Shown: piece after piece, positions 12,046-23,997 of the stretch
How the letters are laid out: every line of letters begins with the position of its first letter
Position numbering within the stretch: position 1 is the first letter of the stretch
Assembly (NCBI GenBank): GCA_029582265.1
Contig: CM055823.1
Location: forward strand, 15,574,060 to 15,638,059
Reading direction: 5' to 3'
DNA from: Zoroaster sp. YZ-2022
Taxonomy: Eukaryota > Echinodermata > Asteroidea > Forcipulatida > Zoroasteridae
DNA length: 64,000 bases
The notes under the pieces: generated by a model
What the model was told of the DNA's origin: nothing
Database searches by the model: none
Seen by the model: the letters and a program-made list of their open reading frames with translations, nothing else
Translations under genes and position numbers: made by a program

Positions 12046-14562
12046 GTTAGAATTCTTATTCTCACCCTCTATATCAAATTTCTTTTTATATATTTATAAC
12101 ACACATCTTGTTAATTCTTTATCCTTAATGGCTAAAATACGGTAACAAAGGGTTCTGAAATTTACATGAACCGTGAACTAGAGTCTTGAATTGTTTTTTA
12201 CACGTCCAGACATATATAGTTTGATCTTCATATAGTCATGTATAGTATAACGCCCCCATGGGATTGTCAATGCTTAGTTATTGTAAGTCCTCAGTCAGAC
12301 ATGATCATCAGTTTACTTTATTCTCAGAGGAAGAAATTTAACTATAAATATATATCGATGGAAATAATGCGAACACTAAGCATATGTTAAAATAGAATGA
12401 AATTCAAGTAGTTCAATTATTTGTATGTATTATTCAATACTGACCTCAGGCCTTGGTCATTGCCCTCCCTTGTTTCTAGCTACTCGTATATTATTAGTAA
12501 TAACACAAACAGCTGGGCACCAATTGCCTTGAAGGCTATGTACTTGGTAGAAATAATATTGTTTTGAAAGTTCAGTATATTATCCAATTCATGTTGAAAG
12601 TGGGTAGATATTGTTACAAATGGGCTGACAGTCATTATGATTCCTTTTCTTGTGGGACTCATGTGGCTTGCAGTTTAAGTTTTAAACAAACTGCATTCCT
12701 TTCCTAATAGCTATCCTGCATACACTAAAAATGTTATAATTGAGATTAATCTAGACATTTTTTTTCTTGACATTCCTCAGCAGGTGCTATGAGTTCAGAA
12801 CATTCACCCTTGTTTGTTGGGACAGGAGGCAAACCATTGTTATAATCAATCATATGTAAAACAGCTGCAACAAATTAAGGTAGGTGAGTATATCTACATG
12901 TATCTATATCCATATAATATTCACTGCGTTCATCAGAGTTCATCTAGAACTATCAGTGCAGGATTCAGTGTCAAGCCGCAAGCCTGCTCTGATTGTGACG
13001 ATATACCCCCTTTAAGAAAGCATCCTCATGAAAGCATTACACTAACTCTAACTGGTTTAAGCATAAAAGGGGTTTGGATACATCCCTTCATTACCATTGC
13101 AATATCCAACATACATTTATACATACAAATTCAAGTTGCAGGATGTCAGTGTACATGTCGTCGGCTCAGAGCAGAAAGGACTTATAAGCCCTATTCAAAT
13201 TATTTCAATATTTCGAGAAAATCGACTTTGAAGATTTGCACGGCCCCAACAAATTCAAAATTGAAGTTTGGCATTTAAATTGTTATTTTTGGTAAATGGG
13301 AGGTCTTTAACTTGCCAATTAACTGTTAATACACATTATGCCTTACTTACTTATTTAATTACAGCTAATTAACAAAATAAGACCTTCTGATATATCCAAA
13401 TATCTAAAACAATTGTGTGACAAAAGGTCTTATAATTTTTAAGTCTTTTTAATATTTCGCCATTTTTCACGAGTGTGTGATAAAAGGTCTTATAAGCTCA
13501 TAAGTCCTTTTGACATGACCAAGTAGTGTCAATATTGGTGATAAAGGGTACTTTATCTTCATAGGCAAGGCGTATAATGCCTTTTTCCTGTAAGGTAAAC
13601 TTTAACATTTTGAAGAGTGTAAGGTCTTTTAAGATTATAAGTCCTTTTAACTTGAACTTGGACAAATATTGCAATACTAAAAGGTCTTATAGGCTCATAA
13701 GTCCTTTTCCCATCAAATCGACATGATTATAAACCCTTTCTGCTCTGAGTGGTGTGTCGAAATGAATATAAGTCCTTTTGAAAAATGCTAATTACTAATT
13801 AATTAGACTATAGTAATTACCACAAACCTCCCATGATGGAAGATGGTAATACACTGACTCAATTACAATAAAAAACATTTTTTAACCTTAAGTGTTGTAT
13901 AAGTCCTTTCTGCTCTGAGCCGACGATGTATGATGTTATCCGGAATATTTTGAGAGCGGGAATGAAAGGGAAATTTTTTGTCCTAATTAATTTAGGGAGT
14001 AACTGAGTGAATTATACTTGTAATGTAATATGTTAATGGTGCCGAAATACTGAATACTCTGAGAAGTTATTCCACTTGACAATGTGAAATGTATGAATGA
14101 AATACTCAAATTTTAAATGGATCATTGGACATTGAAACATTTCCACATTTTAACAAATACAAACAAATGTGAACATATTTTCTACAGTTTGGCTTCTATA
14201 CATCTCTTGATTCTATAAGTATATGGATGTATTCACATTCATTTATTAACCATTGGTGTATATACACTCCCTTTTAATTATAAGATGGTGAGAATTGCTT
14301 CTTTCAATAAGTTGGATCATGTAAATGCACACTGCAGAATGGGTGGATCAGTTCCACTCAACAGGGCGATTGCTGTGTTCTGTTCCCAAGTTAAAATATG
14401 TAATAAATTGATTTGTTTACAGGTGTAAAACATTTCTTTCCATCAAATCTGATGAGGGTATTGATTCTGTAGTTGTTTGTATGCGTTCTTGCAGATATAG
14501 ATTGATGCAAGTATAGCTGTGTAAAAAGTATGCTTATCCACATTCACATAATTTATGTCAAC
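12046..14562. other. Intron-like sequence of copy A
   Basis: Sequence shared with copies B (28649-29938), C (40121-41793) and D (59796-61440), apart from the MITE at 13154-13928 and, in B, a deletion. No coding features are seen. At 14474 the copy jumps past the whole YY-motif exon to sequence that lies at about 31520 in copy B, so that exon is deleted in copy A. Confidence 0.6.
13154..13928. mobile_element. 775-bp MITE with repeated TATAAGTCCTTTT motif
   Basis: Inserted in copy A only: copies B, C and D show the empty site GTCAGTGTATGATGTTATCC. The ends share 29 bp in inverted orientation, starting TCGTCGGCTCAGAGC, and TA flanks both sides (13152-13153, 13929-13930). The interior repeats variants of ATAAGTCCTTTT and its complement at least five times. 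No transposase frame. The TA target suggests Tc1/mariner-like mobilisation. Confidence 0.75.
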
Positions 14563-16207
14563 CTTAATAATAATAATAATAATAATAATAATAGCATTTA
14601 TATATAGCGCTCTTACACGACTGAAAGGTATCACAGCGCTTTACAAAATGGATCAACTTAATAATTTCTTAAATTAACAGTGAATAAAATGAGATGTAAT
14701 TCTTAAATTAACAGTGAATAAAATAAGATGTACAACAAAGCTAAAATAAATGAGTCTTAAGTTTACTTTTAAATATCTGAAGTTCACTAGTATGACGAAT
14801 ATCTGATGGGAGATTGTTCCACAGATTTGGCGCAGAAGCAAAGAAACCCTTATTTGCAGAACAAAGATGAGTGCGGGGTTTAGAGAGCATCTTTTGGTCA
14901 GAACTAGAGCGAAGTCCACTACGGTTAGGTTGGTATAGCGAGATAAGCTCGCATAGATAAGATGGGGCATTATTAGAAAGGCAATTAAAAGTAATAGTCA
15001 TAATTTTAAAATCGATACGTTTTTGTATAGGTAGCCAATGAAGCTGTTGGAGGAGCGGAGATACATGGCCAGACTTTTTGTCTTGAATATGAGTTTAGCA
15101 GCCCTATTTTGAAGTCGCTGAAGTCTTTTAATTTCTTTGGCTGATGAACCTATGAGAAGTGAGTTAGCGTAGTCAAGTCGAGCAGTTACTAAAGCACGGA
15201 CTGCATGGTGGCATGTGGTATCATCAATGAACATTCTGATACGTGATAAATTACGAAGATGAAAATTAACAGACTTACAAATTGATGATACATGATGGGA
15301 CATGTTCATTGCACTATCAAATTCTACTCCAAGATTCCTTATAGTTTTGGATGGTTTGATAATAGTTTTACCTATGGTAAAAGAGATATCTGAAAACTTA
15401 TGCAAAATGTTGGGATTAGCAGCAATAAAAATTCGGTTTTGTCATCATTGAGGAGTAGCATATTTTTAGACATCCATGATTTGATTTCGAAATGCATTTA
15501 GATAAAGTGGAAATTGCGCGATCTGATTCACCCGGTATTCGGGGATCAACATTAATGTATAACTGAGTGTCATCTGCATAAAATGGGCTTTGATACCAGG
15601 GTAGCGTGTGATGATATCATACATAGGTTGAGTATAAAGAAGGAACATCTGAGGTCCGACACATGAGCCTTGGGGCAAACCGTGAAGAAGAACCTTAGGA
15701 TCAGAAAATTCATTGGCGATCCTAACTCTACATGTTCGATTATTAAGGTAGGATTTGAACCAGGCAATAACGTTATTCTTGAAACCAAATACATGTGATA
15801 ATCTATGTAACAAAACATCATAATCAATTGTGTCAAAAGCAGCAGACAGATCCAACAACACCACGAAAACAGCCTGCCGATTGTCAAAAGCTTGGATGAT
15901 GTCACTCTTGACTTTCAACAGGGCTGTCTCCGTGCTGTGATTGGGTCTGTAAGCAGATTGGACCTTACAATACAAGTCATTACTACTGATATAATCTGAT
16001 ATTTGCAACAAAGCAGCTTTCTCAATTAATTTAGAAAGAAAAGCAGTATTGGAAACGGGCCTGTAATTCTTTAAGGTATCCTTATCCAGGGTGGGCTTCT
16101 TCAACAATGGGGTAACCACCGCATCCTTGAGTACTGTGGGGAAAGTCCCTGTGGACAATGACATGTTAGCTATAGAAGTAAATATGGGCAGGAGTGTGGT
16201 CAAGTTG
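14563..16207 (-). pseudogene. CR1/L2-like retrotransposon, 5' truncated
   Basis: Minus-strand element ending at an ATT repeat (14564-14593) preceded by a short 3' tail. From upstream: NYRPVSNTAFLSKLIEKAA, then SAYRPNHSTETALLKV, VVLLDLSAAFDTIDYDVL, LPQGSCVGPQMFLLYT, and, after a frameshift, YADDTQLYIN near 15580. These are the RT motifs in order with the catalytic DD retained. The C-terminal region (RNLGVEFDSAMNMSHHVSS, RLQRLQNRAAKLIF) follows in further frames with stops. Endonuclease and ORF1 are missing. The insertion interrupts intron-like sequence that is continuous in copy B at about 31587. Confidence 0.88.
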
Positions 16208-16763
16208 TGATTTAAGACCTCATCAGAGGCTGTGTTTGTTTCTTGCCATGTAAGCTCATTTAATAAGGGAATAACAGTTTGTTGCTTGGTCTTTACCGCA
16301 GGTTAATGACCGGTTTTGGGTGTGGTCACGGGCGATAAGGACCTCGCCTTTATGCCCGCATCTATTTCGTTTTCAAAATTTAAAACGTGCAATTTTTATT
16401 GAATAAACTCAAATAGAAATATGTAAATTCACGTTTTGAGGACACGCGAAACACTTTCAATGTACATGAGTTAGGTGCGTGATGCAAAACAATCTTCGTC
16501 ATTCTGATTGATTTAAATCCGTGTTGGCTTCGCACAAACAGCTGGTGAACAGCTAGCACAAATGAGCTACTGTGATTTTCATAAGCCATGTCTTTATCAT
16601 CCATTAATACACCCCAAGTGATTACGTTTTGTCCAATCAGATTGTCTCAACTGTCTTGGGCATTTATGAATAACAGTTAATGCCACCCTTTAGTCTGAAA
16701 TCCTCATTGAAGGCATTCTTTTACTTAATAATGTGTCTTCTATCTTTGATTTCTTAATGTTAG
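16208..16763. other. Copy A intron with unexplained extra sequence
   Basis: Relative to copy B (31610-31762) this interval has extra sequence within about 16303-16703. The ends show no clear terminal repeat, and the origin is unknown. Confidence 0.4.
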
Positions 16764-16835
16764 GTTGCAGCAGCATCTACATCAGGAATACACACTGATG
16801 AGGACCCTCTTACAAGTACATCATTTGTATGCCAG
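16764..16835 (+). pseudogene. TSGIHTDEDP linker exon (copy A)
   Basis: A 72-base phase-0 exon encoding VAAASTSGIHTDEDPLTSTS then FVCQ, an acidic Ser/Thr-rich linker. Acceptor GTTAG, donor GTAAAG. The exon itself is intact, but the exon that should precede it (YY motif) is deleted in this copy, so I class the copy as part of a pseudogene. Confidence 0.6.
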
Positions 16836-16941
16836 GTAAAGAATTTGTTTTGACTCATCCAAAATTAATCATGCCTTAAATGCCCTTGTCATACATTAAA
16901 GGCACACTATATCACGATCAGAACAGACTTTCTGGCTCATT

Positions 16942-18213
16942 TATAATAATAATAATAATAAGTGCACTTATAAAGTGCTAAAACAAAGTTTCTAAGCGCT
17001 GTACATAATTGGCATTAGGTTAAAACAATTAAACAACAAAACAAAAAATTCAGAGCATAGGCAAAAAAAAAAAAAGAATCAGTTAAATAAAAAGGTCATG
17101 AGCCTAGATTTAAAAGAACTGAAAGAGGGCGCATTTCTTACAGCACTCGGAAGGCTATTCCACAGACATGGAGCTGCAATTGGCAAATGCCCGGTCACCA
17201 TATCTTGTCTTGCTTCGCAGGCCAGCACTGAGTAGACCTTTTGATGATGAACGAAGAGAGATGCCTGGATTATAATCTGAAATAAGTTCCACTAAGTACA
17301 TGGGAGCCATACCATTACGTATCTTATAAGTAAGAAGATCTTAAAACGGATGCGGTCTTCTACTTTTAGCCAGTGTAGTTGGTTCAGAACAGGCGAGATG
17401 TGATCACGACGGTTTGTAATTGTGACAAGTCTCGCAGCTGCATTCTGTACACGCTGTAGGGGTGCAATCTGACTAGCAGGAAGGCCATATAACAAATAGT
17501 TATTGCAGTCCAGTCTGGTGGTCACAAACGTATGCACTAAACGTTCTGTGGCTGATTGATCCAAGTACCTACGAATCTTTCCTATCTTGTAGATTCCAAA
17601 TGAAGCAGCACGCGTGATGCAAGGTTCTATCCAGTATAACACCGATGTCTTTAGCAGAGTTTGCAGACCTTGATTTTGGCATCACCAATGACTATGTCCA
17701 GCAGACAGGAAGGCTTTCGATGCTTAGAATGGAAGTGAACGATCTCCGTCTTTGAATTATTCAACATCAGCTTATTGGAGATGGCCCATTATCTTATGTC
17801 AGAGACACAACTTTCCAATTTGTTGATGGCTTCAGCAATCTTGGACGATTGCAGCACTAGATACACTTGTGCGTCGTCTGCATAAACCATATGCATAATT
17901 CCACTGTGTGCACCAATCACGTCACTCAAAGGACCAGTATACAAGATCAAATCAAGTGGTCCCTTGACAGATCCTTGTGGGGTACCACAAGGAAAAGCAG
18001 GCAGATGTCCGAAAATGCGTTGTTCACAACAACAGCCTGAGATCGATCAGTAAGATACATGTATGATTCGAACCATCGCAGAGCTGTTCCACCAATGCCA
18101 TACCTACTTTGTAGACGTTTAAAGAAGATGGAATGGGTAATTATGGTGTCAAATGCGGCAGAGTAGTCAAGTAAAATCAAAACCGCTTCATTTCCACTGT
18201 CCACTGCCACTGT
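16942..18213 (-). pseudogene. Second CR1/L2-like retrotransposon fragment
   Basis: Minus-strand element with an ATT-repeat 3' end (16943-16960). Reading from 18213: VLILLDYSAAFDTIITHSIF, SRYGIGGTALRWFESYM, a broken motif corresponding to GVPQGS, and VYADDAQVYLVLQSS near 17880, with the catalytic YADD intact. Then follow RLVHTFVTTRLDCNNYLLYG and LQRVQNAAARLVTITNRRDH, typical of the CR1-group C-terminal domain. Several frameshifts; 5' truncated within the RT fingers. It interrupts the MITE copy that resumes at about 18797. Confidence 0.85.
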
Positions 18214-18718
18214 CACTATGGCACTCGCATGGAAAGCCCTCCATGATATGAAGAAGATCTGGACATCTCAACTCTCTAAGGGTCTCAAACTCATGGGTGT
18301 GAGTCCTGGACCTTCACCAAGGCAATGGCCAAGTCTCTCGACGGTTGCTACACCAGGATGCTACAACGGATGGTACAAAATGTCTCTGTGCATGGAGGGA
18401 TCACATCACCAACGTGGAGCTCTACGGCAACATCCCCCTACTTAGCGAGAAAGTCAAGGTGCGGCGGCTGAGCCTCGCTGGGCACTGCCTCCGACACCCA
18501 GAGCTACCGGCCAACAAGGTCATTGTGTGGGAGCCCACTCACGGCAGGCGCGGCCCCGGAAGACCCACTAAGACCATGCTCAAGACCCTGATAGAGGACG
18601 CAGGAGTGGAGAACAAGGAGGAGCTAGTCAGTTGCATGCAGGACAGAGTTGTGTGGCGTGTCAGACATCGAGCCACAAGTAACCTCACCCCAGTACCACT
18701 GGGGTGAGGTTAATTGTG
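18214..18718 (+). pseudogene. C-terminal fragment of a different non-LTR polymerase
   Basis: On the plus strand and abutting the preceding element head to head. It begins MALAWKALHDMKKIWTSQL and continues, after frameshifts, through ESWTFTKAMAKSLDGCYTRM, DHITNVELYGNIPLLSEKV, RLSLAGHCLRHPELPANKV and WEPTHGRRGPGRPTKTM to a stop near 18707. A Trp-rich thumb followed by a GHxxR...GRRxxGRP tail is common at the C-terminus of RT proteins from a group unlike CR1. Only the last part of the polymerase remains. The GC content is visibly higher than in its surroundings. Confidence 0.75.
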
Positions 18719-18814
18719 GAAACACCCCTGCGAAAACTGTCACACTTTTCAGCTGGCTTCGAGCGCTGGGGAATCAAAGTGTAAATTTTGTACTTATGCA
18801 GCAGCAACAGTAAT

Positions 18815-19176
18815 TAGGGTTGTGCGTTTTCGAATAATTTGTTAACCGGGTATTCTGATTTTTATTTCAGTCGAATATTCGATATGCGAAAGTTGTTGAT
18901 TGTAAATTGCGCCATGTGATGAAACGAGTACGTCTAATATAGTGGGGCCAAAAAATGTACTAAACATAATGTCGCCCGGATTAGGATGGACTTGCTATAG
19001 GTGTCGACCAAATGTACACAAAAGGATTATTGGGAGGGCGTGGGGTGTTAATGATGGAAGCGCCAATAAAAAAAAATCAACAAAAAGTAAAAAATTTTCT
19101 TCAAGTATTTGAACCGGAAAAACCAACCAGATATTTGCACCATTGATCGAATGTTTGGTTATTTGACACAGCCCAA
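18815..19176. mobile_element. hAT-like MITE (copy A)
   Basis: The 8-bp target duplication ACAGTAAT lies at 18807-18814 and 19177-19184. The left end is TAGGGTTGTG and the right end matches its reverse complement with small differences. The same insertion at the same site is in copy D (63040-63390), so it predates their separation. Non-coding. Confidence 0.8.
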
Positions 19177-19445
19177 ACAGTAATAGCACCTTATAAATTG
19201 GGGTATTATTTTCAGTCATTTTAGTTGATCTAAAACGAGCACTCCGATTACATGCCCTGTTGATCGTGATGATATTGTTCCTGGCTGATAATTTATGAAA
19301 ATTCACAGAATTATTTGTTGCAAATTGCATGGAGGCCTTTTAGACAAGGTCGAGTAGCATGCTTGCATGAAGGGACCATTAATAGTGCAAATTACAATAT
19401 CATTAATTGTGTACATTTGTGTTACTTTATTATTTGTTTTGGTAG

Positions 19446-19499
19446 GAAGAAGATTCTCAAGTCCAAAGAACTGAATCAGCAAAACGTACGAAGCACTCG
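19446..19499 (+). pseudogene. EEDSQV exon (copy A)
   Basis: A 54-base phase-0 exon encoding EEDSQVQRTESAKRTKHS, between acceptor TTGGTAG and donor GTAAGT. Intact in itself and identical in copy B (32552-32605). A polar, basic-ended linker with no known domain. Confidence 0.55.
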
Positions 19500-20098
19500 G
19501 TAAGTTTATCACATGATGCTAATAGTGAAAAAAAAAAACTGTGGTCAATTTTGGTATTAAGGGAAATTACTGCATGCTCATCATACACATATATACTACT
19601 ATAGCTGAGTGAGCTGCAGTGAAACCTTTCAAATTCAGCATTTCGACAGGGGTTCTGCATTAGTTAGGAACTCAAAATAATAACTTTAATGTAATGAGAA
19701 TTTTGTAAAGGGCAAATAATTGCTTCTTATAAAAATAAAAAAAAGATAATAAACTAAATTAAATATTAAAATAACCGAATAAACATAAAAAAGTTACAAT
19801 TTGTTATATGTACACAATGTACACATTTCTGGGTCTCATTTAGAATGACTTTATTAGTAAATAAAGGTGACTGAACTGGTGATTGTGTAATCAAATGACA
19901 ATGATCTGTGTGTGAGTTATATAAAACAAATATTAATTGAGTGCCTTTATTTTGAAAAATGGTTAGAATTATATCACTGTCTCATATCACTCGGTTTTGC
20001 CTTGTGAAATGGGACAGTTCAGATGTTACCTAATGCATATAATTCTATTCATGTGACCCCGAGGCACCCAATATTTAAATACTATTATTATTTCACAG
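19500..20098. other. Intron-like sequence of copy A
   Basis: Matches copy B 32606-33053 in order, with deletions in B. No coding feature. Confidence 0.5.
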
Positions 20099-20149
20099 AC
20101 CATCAAATTCTATCGCCCATCTGCAAAGCATCCACAATCTGTTTTCAGT
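20099..20149 (+). pseudogene. TIKFYRPSAKH exon, truncated by a fold-back (copy A)
   Basis: Starts after TTTCACAG and encodes TIKFYRPSAKHPQSVFS in the phase set by the preceding exon. Homology to copy B (33054-33151) ends at the sequence that forms a perfect hairpin (20144-20179), so the 3' part of the exon and its donor are replaced. Confidence 0.5.
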
Positions 20150-20179
20150 GAGAAACACAAAACTGTGTTTCTCACTGAA
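20144..20179. repeat. Perfect 16-bp hairpin
   Basis: TTCAGTGAGAAACACA, a four-base loop, then its exact reverse complement. Copy B lacks it at the homologous place, so it probably arose here by template-switch fold-back at the exon end. Confidence 0.85.
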
Positions 20180-20269
20180 TACAGCATAACAGAAATAAAG
20201 AATACAGGAATAAAAAAATTAAAAAATTAAAAATTATAATTTTTTTAAAAAAACTTCACAGACTATATG

Positions 20270-20850
20270 TGACCCGCTCTACAAAAAAGGGTATTATGTC
20301 GCACAAATAAAATAATTAGTTATATATATAGTTGAATTGGTCACATTACAAGCTTTAATTTGGTACAGGTTTGACCCCTGTGGCATTTTGCATTCTGGAG
20401 ATATATTAATAATTTGCATATTCATATTTTACAATGCAACAAAAGTGCTTTCAGAGATACAGCCCTTTAAACATACTAAGTGGAAAAAGAAATGAGCTAA
20501 AAATAAACTCTCTTGATCTATGCCCATAGCAACAGTTATGTTATTGATAGCGTGTGTTAAAACCGTATCACTACGAAAGCATAACATTGGTGGTTTTTTC
20601 CCTCTAAAACGGACAAAGAGTAAAACAAAAGACGAAAACAATGCACACAAAAACGTTTGTTTTTTCATCTTTATTCATCAATATTAATATTTCTGAAAAT
20701 AAATTATGAAAATATTGATATTATAGAAGCCAACAAACCCCCCCCAAAAAAATCAGTTTGTGAAGATTTGTTCACCCGTCTCCACATAGCACAGCCCTTT
20801 ACGTGTAATAGCATAGCGCGACTTAATACCCTTTTTCGTAGAGCGGGTCA
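20270..20850. mobile_element. 581-bp MITE with TGACCCGCTCTAC ends
   Basis: About 30 bp of inverted termini (TGACCCGCTCTAC, then AAAAAGGGTATTA with small differences). Copy B has the uninterrupted site GACTATATACACATGG at about 33180, so a TATAT duplication is likely. Non-coding; superfamily unassigned. Confidence 0.75.
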
Positions 20851-21222
20851 TATATACACATGGGGTTGGCGTTTATAGTTAGATACTCTTTATCTGCATT
20901 TTATCTCAGTATTGGTCGATCTTAACCCAACTTGAGGCTGGCAAAGCTTGAATCTGAGCATGCAATAATGCTTGTCATGAACATGAGGAAATAGAAATTA
21001 TTGAAGCTTCTGACCATAGTTTAAAGCTAGGTTTAGATGACATTTAATCTATTCATCCATGTTATGATGTACGGGTGTACCAAGCAGCTCTATTTGTCTG
21101 CAGAATATATGCATGCATAATAAAAGTCTTGGACCTCATCATCATCAGCTGTTATTTTTCAGTTGATTAATGTTCTACATTATTTCTGAATTTCTTGTTC
21201 TAGGCTGATGTTGTAAGAGAAA

Positions 21223-21310
21223 AGTATAACTATTGTCAGAAATTCTGAAGAAAACAAATTGCGGATAATATTCTTAATATGCTAGATTTACTCAGAAAGG
21301 CAGGCAATAA
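21223..21310 (+). pseudogene. Candidate exon, frameshifted
   Basis: Follows TTCTTGTTCTAG. It reads ADVVREKYNYCQKF to a stop, and in the next frame RKQIADNILNMLDLLRKAGN up to GGTAAT. The second part looks like a helical protein segment. Membership in the upstream gene is a guess from position. Confidence 0.3.
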
Positions 21311-21927
21311 TGGTAATTATATTTCTTTCATAATGCTCTTTTTAAGTCCTGCTGGAACTGTATCAGGTATTTGCACCCAAATATTTGTTTCAGTTAAGTC
21401 AAAATGAATCAACAAGTGATTTGAACAGTTGTTCCAAAAGCACAATAAATAATTAGTTTATTTTAATTTTGGATGACGTTTTGTATCAAAAGGTATTGGT
21501 ATTTTTCCCAATGAAAAGTACCAGTAATTTAAAAATGTTAGTGTTTTTTCCCGATTTTAGAGAATTTCCTTGTTAAAGAGAAGGTACAGTTCAATTCAAC
21601 CTTCTAGTTTTCATGAATTAATCATTAAACTACATGTATGTGTGAAATTTGTGTCACAATAGTTTTGTTTTTGTTTTAGGAAAAATAGGAATGTTGAGGA
21701 AAAGTGATATAATTAAAAGGCATTTGTTATTGGACAGTGTTTCAGCATCTTTCAGCCAAAAAAATTATTTAACAAATTTAAGTCCTGTCTTTAAAAACCA
21801 TTAATAAAGATTTGCTAGTATGGGCTTACGTTTCTTAATTTTTGTTTTTAGATCACTCACATGTACTCTTTCCGATTATTTACAAACAAATTAAAACATT
21901 GCATATTGTTTATTTTGTCAACTACAG

Positions 21928-22010
21928 CATTGCAAAAATGGAGCAGGATATGATAACAGATAAGATACTTGGACACAAAGACTATTTTGAAGAATATTCT
22001 TCAAGGAAAG
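21928..22010 (+). CDS. Candidate exon IAKMEQDMITDK
   Basis: An 83-base open segment between acceptor CTACAG and donor GTGAGT. It encodes IAKMEQDMITDKILGHKDYF then EEYSSRK, ending in phase 1, which matches the phase of the candidate exon at 22358-22405. It occurs once in the window, unlike the duplicated exons upstream. No domain recognised. It could be a late exon of the copy A gene or of an unrelated one. Confidence 0.45.
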
Positions 22011-22357
22011 GTGAGTAATTATTTTCATAATCACATCACATGACTATTCGGATCTAAGATCTTTTGGTTGCATTTGTTGTTTGTTAGAATTGATTAATTT
22101 TCATCAATGAAGACAATTAAACAGGAAAAAGTTGTCTTTGAAATTTAATACATGCAGGATGTGTTCATATGAAATGAGCATTGCATCAAATGTGCCTGTA
22201 AGTAGCAAATAGCATTTGGTCATTAAGGGCCAGGATATGTTGACACATAAGGTACTGCTTTAGAGGACATGTATCACATAGGCGCAAGGAAAAGAAAACA
22301 AAACAAATTATGTACATGGGGATGGTTTCCTCATGTTTTCTAAACTTGTCTTTACAG

Positions 22358-22405
22358 GAGAGATGTCAACTTCATTACCGTTTCAATGGAGGAAAGATTC
22401 AAGAG
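22358..22405 (+). CDS. Candidate exon GEMSTSLPFQW
   Basis: A 48-base segment after TTTACAG and before GTAAGT. Joined in phase to 21928-22010 it reads GEMSTSLPFQWRKDSR. Good splice sites and frame continuity are the only support. Confidence 0.4.
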
Positions 22406-23280
22406 GTAAGTGTTGGTTTAGATGCTTGGATAGTGGTAGGATTTAATTGCGTGAGTAGTCTTCACATTGCTAAAACTGGGAATAGCTATTGTGGTTGACT
22501 GAATTTTTGATTTGTTGTTTAAATCTCTACTATTGCACATATGGTCAACATCCTTTTTTTTATTTTTATTTTTCAATTCTAAACATTTGTATTTATTTGT
22601 ATGCCAAAGTCAAAGCAAAGAGGAGCATACTTGTTCTTTGTGCATGTGTCCACCATCCATCACACGTCATAATTACTACTTTGTGGATAATCTTCATACT
22701 TGATTGGTGGATTAGTCTTGGTACATCAAAGAAGGCTTTTTAAATTTGACCCCGTAAGGTGAAAGTTCAAGATAAAAAGGAAATACAATTCTGTCAGCAT
22801 GATGTGGTCCATTAACACGTATACAAATGTTTACTGATAAATGTTAAGTCACTGTTAAAACATGATACTTACTTGGACACTTTGTTTAGTCCTGTACACC
22901 TATGGGAAGGACTCTTTTCTTAAAGGTAGCCAATGTTTCTGGCAACTTATTGCATGGTTTGACCACTCTAATGGAATAGAATTAGCTGGCTAATATATAG
23001 TTCTAGTCTACAAACATTACAAATCTGTTATTCTCATACAGCATGATTACGTTTTGACTTGAAGAGGGAGGCCCTTCTCTGAGGAGCAACTCAAGTAGTA
23101 GCTGACTGTCTTACAAGGATGTTCTGCCTCAATAATAACACCAAGGTATTAAGTTTGCTTATGTTTGCTGTAAGAGAAATTCTCATTCTCTTCTGCTTTT
23201 TCTAAAATCCTGCTTTGATCCATATATCAGTGCAATTGCTATTCCAATGAAAAGATAGATATAAGTAACTTGTTAGTTTA
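22406..23280. other. No gene seen
   Basis: AT-rich, intron-like; the small frames around 22489-22743 are unsupported. Confidence 0.4.
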
Positions 23281-23784
23281 TTTACCAATGCCTGTCTCAG
23301 CCATTTCAAATTTATTTATCTACTATCAGAGTTTATTTGAAAGGGACCACATTTCTTTTTATTCAGGCAAGCCACTGCAACCCCAAAATACTTGGAGGTA
23401 ATTTATTTTATTGCCCTTGGGTTTTCTATGAGAATGAAATTAAAGGCCTGCACTGCAGTGTCAATGAAGAAAATTGAGAAGATTTTTTGACATCTTAGTG
23501 TAGGAGTGAGGTGTTTATAGTCGCAACAAGGCTTAATTTACCAGTGCTTGTCTCTGCCATTTCAAATTTATTTATCTACTTTTAATCCAGGTTTATTTGA
23601 AAGGGACCACATTATTTGATTCAGGCCAGCCACTGCAACCCCAAATGCGCAGAGGCAATTTATTTATTGCCCTTGGTTTTTGACTAAGTGGCCATTGAAA
23701 TGTTGCCATAGACAATTTGATTTTGTATAAGATGTAGACATAAGAATGAAAGGCCTGCACTGCAGTATCAGTGAAGGATAGCCC
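23281..23784. repeat. Direct duplication of about 250 bp
   Basis: The segment 23281-23470 is repeated at 23543-23784. Shared phrases include GCCATTTCAAATTTATTTAT, TTTGAAAGGGACCACAT and AAAGGCCTGCACTGCAGT. Each copy contains a tiny exon-like piece (GKPLQPQNTW at 23367-23397 with donor GTAATT; the second, at 23625-23654, has GC instead of GT). The first piece is in phase with 22358-22405. Confidence 0.6.
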
Positions 23785-23997
23785 TGATAAGAATTAATCA
23801 CTCATTTTATATATATATATATTAGTGGTACCACAGTTGAAATACTGCATACAAAAGGGGTTAAATTTGAAACATTCCAATTGATAGTGCAATCTCCTAT
23901 TTACAATTTAAGTTGGATATTTGTATATTATTTAATATTGGCACTAAATAAAGAAGGCAACTAACTTGGTATGATTGGAATGAGCAAAGAAAACTAC

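Noticed and set aside
12814..13278. 154-codon plus-strand frame
   Set aside because: Runs from intron-like sequence into the MITE at 13154; the intronic part is equally conserved outside the frame in the other copies, and no domain is visible.
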